From: Rhodamnia argentea
Lineage: Eukaryota; Streptophyta; Magnoliopsida; Myrtales; Myrtaceae
DNA: 64,000 nt
Direction of reading: 5' to 3'
Assembly: GCF_020921035.1 (NCBI RefSeq)
Contig: NC_063155.1
Location: 30,745,294 to 30,809,293 of the forward strand
Positions 1 through 12,673 of the stretch are shown one piece after another. Every line of letters starts with the position of its first letter. The first letter of the stretch is position 1. The notes beneath the pieces are model-generated. The model ran no database searches and was not told the origin of the DNA. It saw nothing but the letters and a program-made list of their open reading frames with translations. The translations under genes and the position numbers were made by a program.

Positions 1-2892
1 ATGAGCGCATATTGTGTTGTGTTTGAACGAGATGAGTGGGAGGATGATCACGCTCTGCAGCTTTCGTTGCCTGCGACTGCATATACGGCTAAGCTTTTCC
101 TTGTTGGCCTCTTTGTGTGATCCGAAGATTGATCAACATCTGAAGTTTGTGCTCGGTTCAATAAATTAAAAAGGAATTGTACATGGCGCTGATGATAAAA
201 GTGCAATAAAAAGCCAACCGAAAATACTTGATGGGAGATCTTTCTCGAGGAACGGACGAGTCACGAGAGGCGTGCGATCATTGGTCCCATTAAATGACAA
301 AAAAAAGAAAGAAAGATCTAGGCTCATTCTCAAGTCTCTATTATGATATTATCCTCTCGGTTGCTTCTAAGCTTAGCTCGCCTCTGTCTTTTCTTGTGCC
401 GTCCGCTCGCCTGTCTTCTGTCTTCTTTACGGCCGCCCCTTGGGCTGCATTCCTTCGCGGATGGGTCTCGGTTCAGGGAGGTGCCGAGGTCAACCGCCAT
501 CGGTGTGATTCGAGGTCTATGACCTGTAATCTGCACCAATTTGAGATTGAAGAGAGAGAGAGAGAGCTCATCGCCACTGGCAAGGGATCATCCTCAAGTC
601 CTTGTCAATCCTGATGGCGGCGAAACACACATAGTAGAAGGAGACAGTTGCCGGTGGTACGGGGAGGAAGATGCTTAGGTTGGTAGTAATTCCATAAACA
701 TGGAGTCATGCCCAAGCGTAGCTTGCATTCAATTATATGCAAAATAGTGTTGCGGCTTAAAAATCGGATTTTCCAATTTTAGGTTAATGGATTACCAAAT
801 TAATTAATCAGATTAATTAACTTAGCTTGAACTCTCCCAAGTTCTATCAAATCGTGACTCATGATTCGAATGATTATCTTGCAAAATATTTTTATTTTTT
901 TTGAAGCCGTTTTTAGTAGGTCGATTAGAAACCTAAATAAAATAGTGGGAGAAAACTATTTTATTCCCGCAAACCACAAGACTTTGTTACATTAATTTTT
1001 CAATTAATGCCCTTTCGGTATTAATTTCATGAAAAAGTTTGATTTGGCGATTTTGATGAATTTCGACTTGAAGCTTAAAAGGTGTAAATTTTTTGGGTTT
1101 TCTTTTTATGAATTTTTTTTTTGTGTGTAATTTTCGAAATTAAAAATTAATGAAAAATGATGGTGAATTGGTTCAAGACTATCTTAACTTTTTTCGGATT
1201 CAATTTGCATTAATTCCCAAAATTTTTAAGAAAATCTTTTTTATCCTATGTTTACATCTTTTAAAACCTATCCTAATGGATTCGGAAGATTTTATTTATC
1301 GAACGCAATCCATAAGATAGGATTTCTAGAAAAGCCTATCTTTCTAAAAATGATAAGACGTGGTTTTTAAGAAACCATATCTTCCTAATCTTTTTTTTCT
1401 TTTCTTATATTTTCTGACAATAAATTTACGGACATGAGACAAGAATTTTTATTTTCTTTTTCGAATTTTCTGATTTTTTTTTTGTGATTTTTAGTTTTTA
1501 TGGGTGAATTTAAATTGAAGTTGCAAATCTTTTAATGAAAAGATAATCACTGCTATTTCTTTCGAATTAAGTTTCGATCTAAAGCCTGACAGGTCGACCT
1601 TAAAATTCGAAATACCCGCTAGGAAAATAATTCAATGTAAAGCCCGATAGATAGACTTATTCCCATATATGCGGTTGCGGATAAGGAAATTTCTAATCGA
1701 TCATATTTTGAAATATTTTGGTATCTTGAGTATATTCAGAAAGATTTTCGGATTATCACAAGATTATCACAAAGATCTCAAAATATTTACAATGAATCAT
1801 AATTTTTCAAAAATATTCAAAATCCAAATTTAAACGTGCAATCTTTCCAATTAGGCAAGTGACATGTTGCAAGATTTTCAAGGATATCCGAGTCAGATAT
1901 GCAGTATTGAACTTTTTATGCACAATCTTCCAAATTAGACAATCAAATATTGCATTATCCTAAATCAAGGAACAAAATCTTCAAGATATGCAATGAAATG
2001 CACAATTCATGCAAAATAGACAACGATGATATTCTGAAGTATAGAATAGGACACTATACCTAATCCTCGAGATATGCTCTTTCCTTTTCGGACTTGCGCG
2101 AAATCTGATGAATCAAACTTCAACTCTTACGGACCGGCTCAAGAAGGAAGGACTTGCGGATCAGCAACTTGTGGTACGGCCACAACGATAGGACTTTCTT
2201 GGACCTTGCAGTGATGGCTCTCGATTCGATCGGCAGGATCGTGGCTGAAATTCCTGCATTGCAATAGTCCCCAATCAACAAGGTAACGTGACTGGTCCAC
2301 AGCAAGGAAAATCGCCTTGAGCAGTGGCCTAAAATAGCGCTAAACGACTGCTTGGATCAAACGGATAGCATCGAGAAAGAGCAGAAGCGCCAAAGGACGA
2401 ATGGTGTCAAGGACTGAGCCGAATCCACACAAGGCCTCAGAGGGATCTAGTGTCTCTCTTGCTCTCTCTTTTTTTCGTGGGTCTCTGAATTTTTTTTGAA
2501 TGAATTCCCCCCTTTGTGAAGGTCCACGACATATGTATATATAGGTGTGAGATTAGGGTTTCTTGCCCATATATCTTTCATATTTTCATTCAAAGGACAT
2601 TTTCTGATATCTCTACGATATTATTGAAACAATTTGCTCATTTATCCTTTAAGATTTGAAATATTATAATATCTAGATTAATTGCCCCCAAACTAATATT
2701 ACGAATTTTAATGAATTAATTGCTTCCGTTGCCAGTCCTATAAAATGCAAATGTAATGCATGAATGCTAAAATTAATGATAAAAATGATTCAATTATTTT
2801 TTGTGAGAACTAAAACTAATCTTCTTTTTTTTTATGCAAGATAAATGAGGAATGAGGGCCCTCTCTTCCTTAAAACTTGGTGCTGTAATATT
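1..2892. other. AT-rich stretch, no supported gene
   Basis: The window opens with a short frame of 39 codons on the + strand (1-120) that could be the tail of a gene lying to the left, but I see no domain in it and cannot support it. A canonical AATAAA lies near 160. From about 730 to 2700 the DNA is strongly AT-rich with no long frame. A more mixed stretch (2100-2450) and a TATATATA-like motif near 2537 could belong to an old LTR, but I found no matching second copy here. Confidence 0.4.
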
Positions 2893-3679
2893 GGGATAAG
2901 TACGTTCGGAGTTTTAGAACTTATCGTCAAAGTGCAATTGAGTCCTACAAATTACAAAAAAGTATAATCAAGTCTTAAAATTTGTCAAATTGGTGCAATA
3001 TAATCTTTCCGTTAACTGTTCAACTTTGCAAACAGAGAATGCTAAGCGACGTTTTTATTATTTTTTCTCTCCTATGTGGCGCCGATGTAGCCAAAACATG
3101 AATGATAATATTAAAACAACGTCGTTTTGGTCCTATAATTTTTTGAATAAAATTTTATTTTCAATAAATAAATAAAATGCTATTTAAATTAGATCAAAAG
3201 TTAAACTAAACTAAAGAAAAAAGAGGAAGAAGGCAAAACGGGGGACATCGGCCCTTGCCAACCATCCCCCCGCCATCCCCGGCACTTCTTAACCATGGTG
3301 GGGTGGCGGTGGCGAGGGTTGCTCTCGCCTAATTTTTCCTTTTCTTTTTCGTGTTTACTTATTTTTAATATAATTTAGATATTTTTTATTTCAAAAAAAT
3401 AGATTTGGGCCAAAACGACGTCGTTTTAGCCTTATTACTATTGTTTTAGACAAATCATTGCCACATAGGAAAGAGAAAATAATAAAAAAGTTACCTCAGC
3501 ATTCTTTATTTAGCCAAGTTTGATGGAGTTTCGACCAAAAAAAAGTTTGATGGAGTTAACGGAACTACTTAATTGCTCTAGTTTGATAAGTTTTATGATT
3601 TAATTATATTTTTTGAAAGTTTTGGAGCTCAATTGTACTTTCATAATAAAAATTTAGGACTTTCATTGTACTCATCCCC
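2893..3679. mobile_element. Inverted-repeat DNA element with GC-rich core
   Basis: The two ends are imperfect inverted repeats about 230 bp long. The left end starts GGGATAAGTAC and runs through the phrases CAATTGAGTCC and CCTATGTGGC. The reverse complement of the right end starts GGGGATGAGTAC and runs through CAATTGAGCTCC and the same CCTATGTGGC. Both arms contain AACGACGTCGTTTTGG or its complement. A GC-rich core lies near 3240-3330. It has no coding capacity, so it is a non-autonomous (MITE or foldback) element. Flanks GTAATATT and GTAAAATT may be a decayed target duplication. Confidence 0.75.
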
Positions 3680-5299
3680 GTAAAATTTGTCGAATTTTTA
3701 CCGAGCCACCTACTTAAAACCAATCTTCAAATCCCCTTTTTTGGTCGCAACTTTTTGGGTAAATTAGGGATTTCATTCAAGGACTAATGAGAAGCACGGA
3801 GTCCAACTATAACACAGTACTACAAAGGGCCCGTGGAGTAATGGGCCTGTTCTTATCAGCTAAGAACAAAATATTTTAACGTCACCGGGTGGGGTACTAT
3901 GGTCGAGAAGAACAACTTCAGGTCCTTCAATCCCCATCTTAGCCCGCTCATCCGCACACTGATTGGCTTCTCTGTTGATATGATATGATTTATTCTCCTG
4001 AAACTATGATATTTTGGTCCTTTCTCTGCAGCAGTCTTCATTTGAGAATGGTGAGAGTCGTCAAATATTAGTCAAGATAAACCTCGATGACCCTTACGGA
4101 GGACCATTCATTTTCGAAACAACCTCTTGACGGAATTTACACACTAATATGTTAATGTGTTTGTATAAGCTTGATCGTGATGAATGATAAACATGTCGAG
4201 TGTGAGTTGACCCGTTTCCTTGCATATAACTCGTCTAGACTCGTCTAGTCAAACAATTGAAAATGCTCCTTGTGTTCACGCGACATGTTTAGATACATTT
4301 AGAAATACTTATAACATGCAAGTACAATTTTAAGCACTTTTATGTATAAGAGTTCATATCTTAAAAGTTCTGTGTGGTGCAGTCCGTTTAATTAACGTGC
4401 TATGATTGGGCTTAATATTGAGACGTAACTAATGAAGACTTTGTACTGGGATTAAATTGAAATTTGACATGGCAGCAATTGAGAGGAGAGAATTAAAAGA
4501 CAATTGAGGGACTAAATCAGACAAATAAATAAAACACGGGGACGAAATAGAACAACAACAATAATCGGGCTTAAACTAAACATATTATATTAACCACATA
4601 AATGTATTCTATTTGTAATTTTAACATCATTGAACAGATTGAACTACTTTCTAAAAGGTTCAGAGATGGCATTGAATAAAGATTGGTTAACTTTTCCTTC
4701 GCGAGAGAATCTGTCGATGATTTTCATGCGTGTTTATTATTTGTTATGGAGGCAAAAATTGCCACGCGCGCTTATTGGGAAAGCACATTAAGTTAAAAAT
4801 ACTTTATCTCAAGCAGTAGAGGAAATCGAGCTGTCCGTAATTGGACTATACAACTCTTATCTTTCTTAACGTGTAGCTGGAACATCGTTTAGCCACTTGC
4901 TCACGATGGCGACACCGCAAATTTTTCAATGTGCAAACTCTAGTATTTGATTCCGCATCAATGAACGCATCGAATTCCCATTAAAAAGCAGCTTTATTTT
5001 CCTTGGAGGTATGCTAGATCGGACACCAACTCAATAGAAAAGCTAGAAATGGATGACGGAATATTCCACATTTCATACCAACACGAAACTCAAATCATAA
5101 TTAGTGGGATTTAACAGTATAATGGCGACATTCAGTCGACAGCTAAAAATGACTAACTCATGAAACCAACGAATAGCAGGCTTCATTCACATTCGACTCC
5201 CAAACATTCGAATGCGTGCGACGTGCAGTTGGCAAATCCTGAAGTTTTTGCTCGAGATCGTGATTAGTTTAGTCACAAAACATCAAGGCCCCTTTCTTT
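3680..5299. other. Intergenic, nothing recognised
   Basis: Mixed AT-rich DNA with only short unconnected frames. I saw no splice-linked coding signal, RNA gene or clear repeat boundary. Confidence 0.4.
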
Positions 5300-5993
5300 T
5301 TGAGGAAAATGTGATGTTGCTCGATAATGTTTTTCAAGAAGTCATTTTCCAGGAAAATGATAATATTTTTCGGTGTTTGATTGAAACTAGAAAATGAACT
5401 AAAAAATACTTTTCGTTGTTTGGTATGGAGAATCAAATTGATTTTCCTCCGTGCACTTATTTTAATAATTTTCTATTTTTTTAATCACTTTTAAATTTTT
5501 TTTTATTTTTACTTTTCTCTTTTATTTTTATTTTTTCTTTTGTTTCCTTTTCTTTTTCCTCCTTCCTCTACCGCGACGGGCTGGCGACGGCCATAGGGAA
5601 GCTTGAGCTCACCAAGATCGGCCGAGCTTGAGGCTCGGCTAGCCACTTCTGTGGCCGATCATCGAGGCTCGGTTTATAGCGGGAGTAAAAAAAAAAAGAA
5701 AAATTACAAACAAAATATTATTCAAATAAAAAATAGAAAAAATAAATAAATAAATTCAAAGCATGTATAGAGAGAAAAGAGAAGAGAGAGATTAGTCTCC
5801 ACGTAAAATAATTTCCTCTTTTTAAAGGAAATTATTTTCCTCACTTTTGAATCTATTTTTTTCGTTGATGGGAAATATTTTTCTTGACTTATTTATTTTC
5901 CGAGAAATGAACGCCGAAAAATAAAAAAATGTCTTCTCGAGAGTTTTTTTTTTTTTTTTTTTTGGTAAAACAACAGTGTTTGGTGAATGTCTT
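5300..5993. mobile_element. Probable MITE-like element with GC-rich core
   Basis: A/T-rich arms flank a GC-rich core (about 5570-5680) built from GGCCGA/GCTCGG-type words. The left arm phrase TTTTTCGGTGTTTG is partly matched by the complement of the right arm (TTTTCGGCGTTC), and both arms carry several GGAAAAT/ATTTTCC words. A 17-bp direct repeat (ATGTCTTCTCGAGAGTT) occurs at about 5929 and again at about 5988 around a T-rich insert. The ends are not exact. Confidence 0.5.
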
Positions 5994-7804
5994 CTCGAGA
6001 GTTGCTTTTTGCGAAACGCACAAAGCCTTAATTAGTCCAAAGTGGTTGTTGCCTTACACGTGACGTGAGTAGGGTTTATGAAAGAGCATTGTCGTGACAA
6101 CTTGTAACCCCTTAACTCTCAAAGTCTCGATCACCCATCACCAATTAGCGACAGTTGATGTTTTTAATAATCTGGCAAAGATTAAACTTCATTTGATTAA
6201 GAGAGGTTGCAGATCAATGCAAATACGTGATTACATCTGATTGATAAGTTTAAGTTAACATGTGAAAGGAGACAACATAAGTTTAAAATTTGCATAAATC
6301 CACGGACACGCAATACGGGGAAACTTTAACACCCCTTCTTACATGCAAACCGGGCTGGTGGAGCTGACGAATTAGGAGTTTCACATGCGAAATGAATTTG
6401 GGGGTGAAACTTGACACAGACATCATGTCGGATAAACCTACCAGAAGCTTAAACCAAGTGATTAAGAAAGACAATGCGCACACAAGACGAGTACAAACTC
6501 TATAGAACGGGTAGAAGTGAAATTGGCGAAATCGGTGGCGGCCGGATTTGGCTAATAATTATAATTAAAATAATAGAAAGCACAGGCAAAAGAGAATGAA
6601 TCAGCAAAGATAATGCTCCGAGCATATGCTTGGAAGATACTCTCTCTCCATTAACGTCAAATCCCTTCTCCTTTCTTACTTCGGAAACCACCCCCGTCCC
6701 TCTGTCTCTCCCTCCCTACTTTCTCGGCGCATCAGTTTTTGGTGATAGAAGCTGCTGGCATCTGCAACCGCAATGGAGTCCTCCGGCACTCGGGCACGCG
6801 ACGAAGGAGGCAGTGATGACCGGACAAATCCTGGCCGTTGACCCTTTGTCCGGTCTACAAATAGGTTGGGCAACCGCGGACCCTTTGGCAGTGCGTACCT
6901 GAGGAGCATGTAAGCTCAAGCATCATCATACGAGCATTCCAACTTTAGGACTGCATATATGTTTCTTAGGACCACAATTTTCTTTTCACAACCTTTTACC
7001 TGTTCGACTTAATTCCAGTCGCTCTTTCTCTTTGTTGTGGTAACGCTTCCGATCCTTCGGATCAGTACAATATGTTCAGAGCCATCCGTTGAGCATATCT
7101 GCTCGGTCTTGATCACTGACTCAACGGGTGACTGTATTTATGTTTCTTAGGACCACAAACTATTAGATCTTATGTAATAACTTCGTTTCTATGAGAAACG
7201 TAGTTGTTCTTCGCAAGGCCGACTCGTAGGCTCGTAGCAGTAACACACAAGAGGCTGTTCTTCGATTTCATGTGCTTCACATCGATTGCGCGTAAAGTCC
7301 AAGTTCAGAGCATGAGCTATCAGGGGATCAGCTCGCTGCTCAGAGATTGAGCATTCTCATTTCGAAGCCAATTTCCTTCCTTGCAGCACTAGGAATGGTT
7401 GGATCTTGTCAAGAGGATGGACCGTGCCAAGCGCCTCCCAAATGATTTTGTAGTAACCTCTACACCTGCTCAAACGATGAGACACCATGCTAGGCCGACG
7501 ATCAGATCTAGTTTCTGCGGTCATATTGACGATCAATAGCGGACGATTGTCCTCTGCAAGAAAACCATTTGGGAATCATCACGGCAACAGCACACTGGGA
7601 AAATGGCTGTGCCCGATAATGCGCGTTTATCTTCCAGGCTACGAACCAAAGGGCACTGGCAAAGATGGCTCACAATAGGCTCGCTTGCTCTGAGTCTAAG
7701 CCAAAGATTGGTCATGCGACAGACCGCAAATGTTAGGGTAACCGGTACTAAGATTACACTGGGTCTATAGTGGAATCGTTACACCTTTCATGCGAGTCAG
7801 AACT

Positions 7805-7849
<45 letters not shown>

Positions 7850-8301
7850 GTATGATGACTACATGCACGTTTGGCTGAACATTCTGCAGATCAACATGTA
7901 AATCTGAAACTCCAGATTTATTATAGTAAGCGTACGAGACTATATTATGTGGAGATGACTCGATAAGGGGCAATGCAGAACAAATTACACACCAAGGGCC
8001 GTCAGAATGAGTGTCGAGGTTTTGCCTCGATCACACAATAAGGGTGCCGGTGATTTTAGTTTTGAGGAATTCCAATATATTCTGCGAATCTCAATTAAAT
8101 TCTTCACTATGGATATGTCGATCTTTCATTAGGTCAAAAAACAAACAGGATCTATGAATCGAATTATTAAGTTCTTTGATCAAACATTAAGCCTTCTCGT
8201 TATTGCTGAACTTTCTTAATACAAGTTAACAACCAGGTCCCACAATTTTAAGGCAAGTACATTTCTTCCTATCAAATAAGAAGCTACAGCGAAAGAACAA
8301 A
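5994..8301. other. Intergenic, nothing recognised
   Basis: Several short frames overlap on both strands around 6500-6900 and 7490-7700, none with a domain I recognise. The phrase TGTTTCTTAGGACCACAA occurs twice, near 6960 and 7140, about 180 bp apart, so part of this area may be an old local duplication. Confidence 0.4.
7806..7847. repeat. (AG)21 microsatellite
   Basis: An uninterrupted run of 21 AG dinucleotides, likely polymorphic in length. It lies in non-coding DNA. Confidence 0.95.
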
Positions 8302-8838
8302 GATTAATATCACGAAAAATCTCAAATCAGTATATTTGTGATAAATTTATCAAAAATTATTTTTTTTATCACAAAAAACTCCAAATTGATATACCTGTGA
8401 TAAATTTACCCTAAATTGATATACCTGTGACAAATTTACCCTCCGTTAATTTTCGTTAAATTTAATTGTCAAATTGCTGATTTGGTAACGTGATAGTTGA
8501 CGAATATACTAGTATAGGGTTTTGACCCTCTGTTTATCACATGTTTATCAATTTGAAATTTTTTATGATATTAAATCAATTTAACGAGGGATAAATTTGT
8601 TACATGTGTACCAGTTTGAGGTATTTCGCGGTCAAACCAATTAATTTAAGGTAAATTTATCACGGATATACCAGTTTAAGGTTTTTGGTGGTCAAAAAAT
8701 AGTTTATGGTAAATTTATCACAGATGTACCAGTTTGGATATTTTGTGATAAAAAAAATAATTTAGAATAAATTTGTTACAAGTCGCGAAATAAATTTATC
8801 ACAGGTGTATCGGTTTCAGTTTAGAGTTTTTCATATTA
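8302..8838. mobile_element. Inverted-repeat element made of iterated ~35-60 bp units
   Basis: The left end (GATTAATATCACGAAAAATCTC) resembles the complement of the right end (GGTTAATATGAAAAACTC). Each arm contains several iterations of a unit with the words GATATACCTGTGATAAATTTACC or their complement. It has no coding capacity. It ends about 80 bp from the 3' side of the tRNA-Val gene. I found no clean target duplication. Confidence 0.65.
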
Positions 8839-8917
8839 ACCCAAAAAACAAGGGCTTGAGTTGATTTCTTTAAAAAGCGAAAAGAAATTACAAAAAGGTA
8901 AAACAAGGAGGAGAAAT

Positions 8918-8990
8918 GGCGTCGCCCGGACTCGAACCGGAGACCTTCAGTGTGTTAGACTGACGTGATAACCAACTACACCACGACACC
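8918..8990 (-). tRNA. tRNA-Val (AAC)
   Basis: The complement folds as a full 73-nt cloverleaf. The acceptor is GGTGTCG paired with CGACGCC (one T-G pair), the D-arm contains AGTTGGTTA, the anticodon stem TCAGT/ACTGA encloses the loop CTAACAC (anticodon AAC), and the T-loop is TTCGAGT. There is no intron, CCA is not encoded, and the internal A and B boxes look intact. A T-rich run is not obvious right after the gene. Confidence 0.95.
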
Positions 8991-9192
8991 TTTGTGTTCG
9001 GTCGTTCAAATTAAAATCTATTAATCTCGTAATAGTTGACTTCGGTCCTCTTATAAATTCCTTTTCCCTTTTCGCTCGAAACCCTCCGTCCTCCCCGACT
9101 GAAACTGCGCCACTCTCTCTCTCCTCGTCTCGTCTCTGAGAACTATCTGTCTGTCCCCTAGGGTTTCCATCTCGATCCGAATCCGAGAAACT

Positions 9193-12100
9193 ATGTCAAG
9201 CGCTCTCGACATGTCTCTCGATGACATCATCAAGAGCAACAAAAAGTCCGGATCCGGCAACACCAGAGGTCGCGGCCGCGGTTCTGGACCCGGCCCGACC
9301 CGCCGCCCTCCGAACCGTGCCGCCAACCGCGTGAACCCTTACGCCGCCGCGAAGGTCAGCTCACGGTTTCCGATCCGCCCCTACTGTTTTGAAACTCGCA
9401 ATTTCTGTGTGACGAATCGGTCGTTGATTCGATCCTGTCAGAGCTTCGTTGCCTCGTTGAAATATTGAGGGCGTGTTTGGTTGTTTTTTCCTGAAAATTT
9501 TGGGGTTTAGGCGCCGGAGACGACGTGGCAGCACGATATGTTCACCGATCAGGGCCTAGCGTTTCAGGCGCAAGCCGGTCGAGCCTCCGCCATAGAGACT
9601 GGAACGAAGCTCTATATATCTAACCTGGATTATGGCGTCTCGAACGAAGATGTCAAGGTAACGGATTTCAATTTCTGTTTTCCTGCTACTTTTAGCTGAA
9701 ACCGTTTGTTGTCTCGTAGTTTATGGCTGTTCTCTGTCAAGGTTTTCGCAAATCTGGGAAATTATGTCGTTTGGTAGTTGAAATTTTGTGGATCTAGTGT
9801 TATGGTTGAATGCATAGATTTTTCACCCTAATTCTGACGCTTAGTGCTTGGATTTGGTACGAGAGATATGTAGTTTGTCATCTGGCTCTATTTAATCGAG
9901 GTATATTGCTGGTGTTTATTGATTCAACCAGGGTGAGCATGCTTCGTTGCTAAAGAACTATGATTTAATCAGTGTAGTAGATATGATGTGGCGGTCCATG
10001 TATGTTGTTAGTTCTCTCATGGGAAGAATGTTCTTGTTGTGGCTTGCCGTTGTGTTATTATTACATTCATTTCTGCTGGTCAGTTTATCATGTGGTGTTT
10101 AACTGAGCTGAAAAAACTCAACCCAAATTAGCAATCTAATTCTTATTTTCCTTTCTTGCTTGCATGCTTTACTCCGATGGAACTTTTTAAAAAGTTTGAA
10201 GTGTTAAGTGTCTGTGTCTAACTTCTAGTGCCTAGCAGTTATGAAGCTTGCATTTTAGTCTGTGGGACAACCTCTTTCTCTCCTCTGTCATTTTCCTTAT
10301 TATATTACATAGCTTAAACTGCAGTTAAGACCATTTATGTGCTCTTTGGTGAGCAATTCCGGGAATTTTGTGGTATACGTTAATTATTGTCCTTCTCTGT
10401 TTGGATTTTCTCGTGCAGGAACTATTTTCTGAGGTCGGTGACCTGAAACGCCATACGATACATTACGATAGGAGTGGAAGATCCAAGGTATTGTTATCGA
10501 GCTGTTGCCTGACCGTTGCCATGTTAAAAAATATTTCTCACGGTGTATTCTAAGCAAGCCTTTTCCTCCTTCAGGGAACGGCAGAAGTTGTCTTTTCACG
10601 CCGTACGGATGCCTTGGCAGCTGTTAAGAGATACAACAATGTTCAGCTTGATGGGAAGCCAATGAAAATAGAGATCGTGGGAACAAACATCGCCACTCCA
10701 GCTGCTGCTACTGTTGTTTCAAACGTTGCTTTCGGAAACCTGAATGGATTTCCAAGAGGGTATGTGCTATAATATTTTGACTTGCCCTTTGAACAGATAG
10801 TTTGCTGTGCTGTCTAAGCCAAGGGCAGGTAGAACAATTCTCAGATTGTCATACCTCATATCGTCCTATGAAGCTTGCATGAGATATAAAGAGAGAGCAA
10901 AATATTCAAATATGCTCGGGTCCTTGGACTTAGATGTATCACGAATCTGTAAACATAAAACTTGCGTCTTTTGTGCCCATCAATAGGTTTCTTGGTTGCT
11001 TCTACGCTTGATATATTTGCTGTTTGGATTTGTTTATTTATAATTTGTTTTATAACCAGCAAAATTGATTAAACTTTGTTTGATTCATTTAAATGTTTCT
11101 TACGCGAAAGTGAGATTTGGTTACTTCAGTATGCTTGAATGCTACCTGGCTACCCACGAATTAAAAAGAAATCAAAAAGTGTCGAGATATACTTTAAAAC
11201 CCATCAGTTCTAGTTCTTTTTATTGCATTTTCTTTTGCTTGTAAGTTAATTAAGTAACGTCAATAAGTATCAGCTAGTTAAAACCAAGAGCAGATACATA
11301 CTTATTTCCAGATGAAATGTTTTTAAAAGACAGAGAGAAGTCTTGGATGAACGTTGATTATTCATTCAGTGTAAAGCTTCTCTGCAGTAATACGGAAATT
11401 AAAGATAATCAAGCCATAGCTATCTAAATGTTGTTTTTCATATAAGTAGTGCTTTATCTTTCGGAAATAGGCAGGAAAGTTTATTTGAATGTAATGGAAT
11501 GCACCTTGGAATAATAGAAAATCATTTTCCCAAGATTCATTAGTTGGACTGAATTGACGAGTCTTATTGTGCCCAATGAAAATTCCTGTTTTAGAAGTCA
11601 ATTGATCCTATAACTGAGCTAGCAAACCTAGATGTTTCTGAGATTCAGATAATTAGTAGAGAGCATAGGCTTGTTTTTCTTAACCTTTGAGAGATGAAGC
11701 TGAGCGCCTTGACTATTTGATTGAATTAATATCTGTTGTTCTTAATTATATTTATTAGGGGAACGAACTAGTTTTCTTTTCCTCGCACTTCAAATATCTC
11801 GTTCTTTTCGTTCTTTTTAGGATTGATGATTAGTCATGGAATTGGGGAAAAGGGTAATGATAAGATTTGATGGTTTGAAAACAATATTCTTCTTCTTCTT
11901 ACTCCGTCCCCTTCTTCTCCTTTTTATTATTGAACTTCTTTGCATTCAATTTTTGTTTTATGCATTTTTTCAATTTTGGTGAATTTTTTGGTTATACATT
12001 TAGAAACAAATTTTAGCGATTCTCTGACCTTTGAGAAATCTTTTTATTCCATTGTCATTTTTTGAAAGGTTCTCGAACATTTTTTTCCATGTTTATGGTG

Positions 12101-12673
12101 ATGGTAAATGTCGATGTTTTAAGGTATTTTCTCTCTTGTGGGTCAGTGTTGGATGAGAGGAATTTGGCTTGCCTCTCTTGCAATGCATAGTACTTCCTAA
12201 TTTCAGGTCTTCTGATGTGTTGTGTGACTGATCATTGTTTGTGATGCTGATTCAATTTCCTTGATAACATCACTTTTGCATGGATAACGGAAAGTATGGA
12301 TTGGATGTTGTACTTACGGCACGTTGTCGGAGTCCTCTGTTACGTTACAGCGCATTTGGTTCTTGTTTGCAAACTATGTACTTGTGAATGCTTATTGAAC
12401 TTGCCCGTGCCTATAAGTTATAACAAGTCAGATTTTGTCTACTGTTTCTTGTCAAGTCATGTTGCTCATAGTGTGTTCCTCATAATGTATGTAATCAGTG
12501 GACAAGCTAGGGGAGGTGCTATTGGACGACCACGTGGTGGTGCCAGCGGCGGTGGCCGTAGACCTGCTGCAAGGGGTCGTGGACGGGGAAGAGGTCGTGG
12601 CGAGAAAGTATCAGCTGAAGATCTTGACGCTGATTTAGAGAAGTACCATTCAGAAGCGATGGAGACAAATTGA
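9193..12673 (+). CDS. THO4: THO complex subunit 4 / ALY-REF mRNA export adaptor
   Basis: Predicted 245-aa nuclear RNA-binding adaptor, which in this family links the RNA helicase UAP56 and the export receptor to spliced mRNA within TREX. Exons by splice-site reading are 9193-9354, 9511-9657, 10419-10487, 10575-10759 and 12499-12673, all in frame. Visible parts: the N-terminal LDMSLDDIIKSN motif (family UAP56-binding region), an Arg/Gly-rich segment (residues about 25-45), one RRM with RNP2 LYISNL (about 87-92) and RNP1-like GTAEVVFS (about 127-134), a C-terminal RG-rich tract, and a closing acidic helix LDADLEKYHSEAM that matches the second helicase-binding motif. Length fits plant ALY proteins. 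Intron 4 is unusually long (1.74 kb) beside its neighbours. The ATG lies 200 bp from tRNA-Val, transcribed divergently. The paralogue number (ALY1-4) is not assigned. Confidence 0.93.

Noticed and set aside
6500..6919. Cluster of frames up to 90 codons, including MESSGTRARDEGG in a third frame
   Set aside because: Could be a lost first exon, but no downstream exon joins it in frame.
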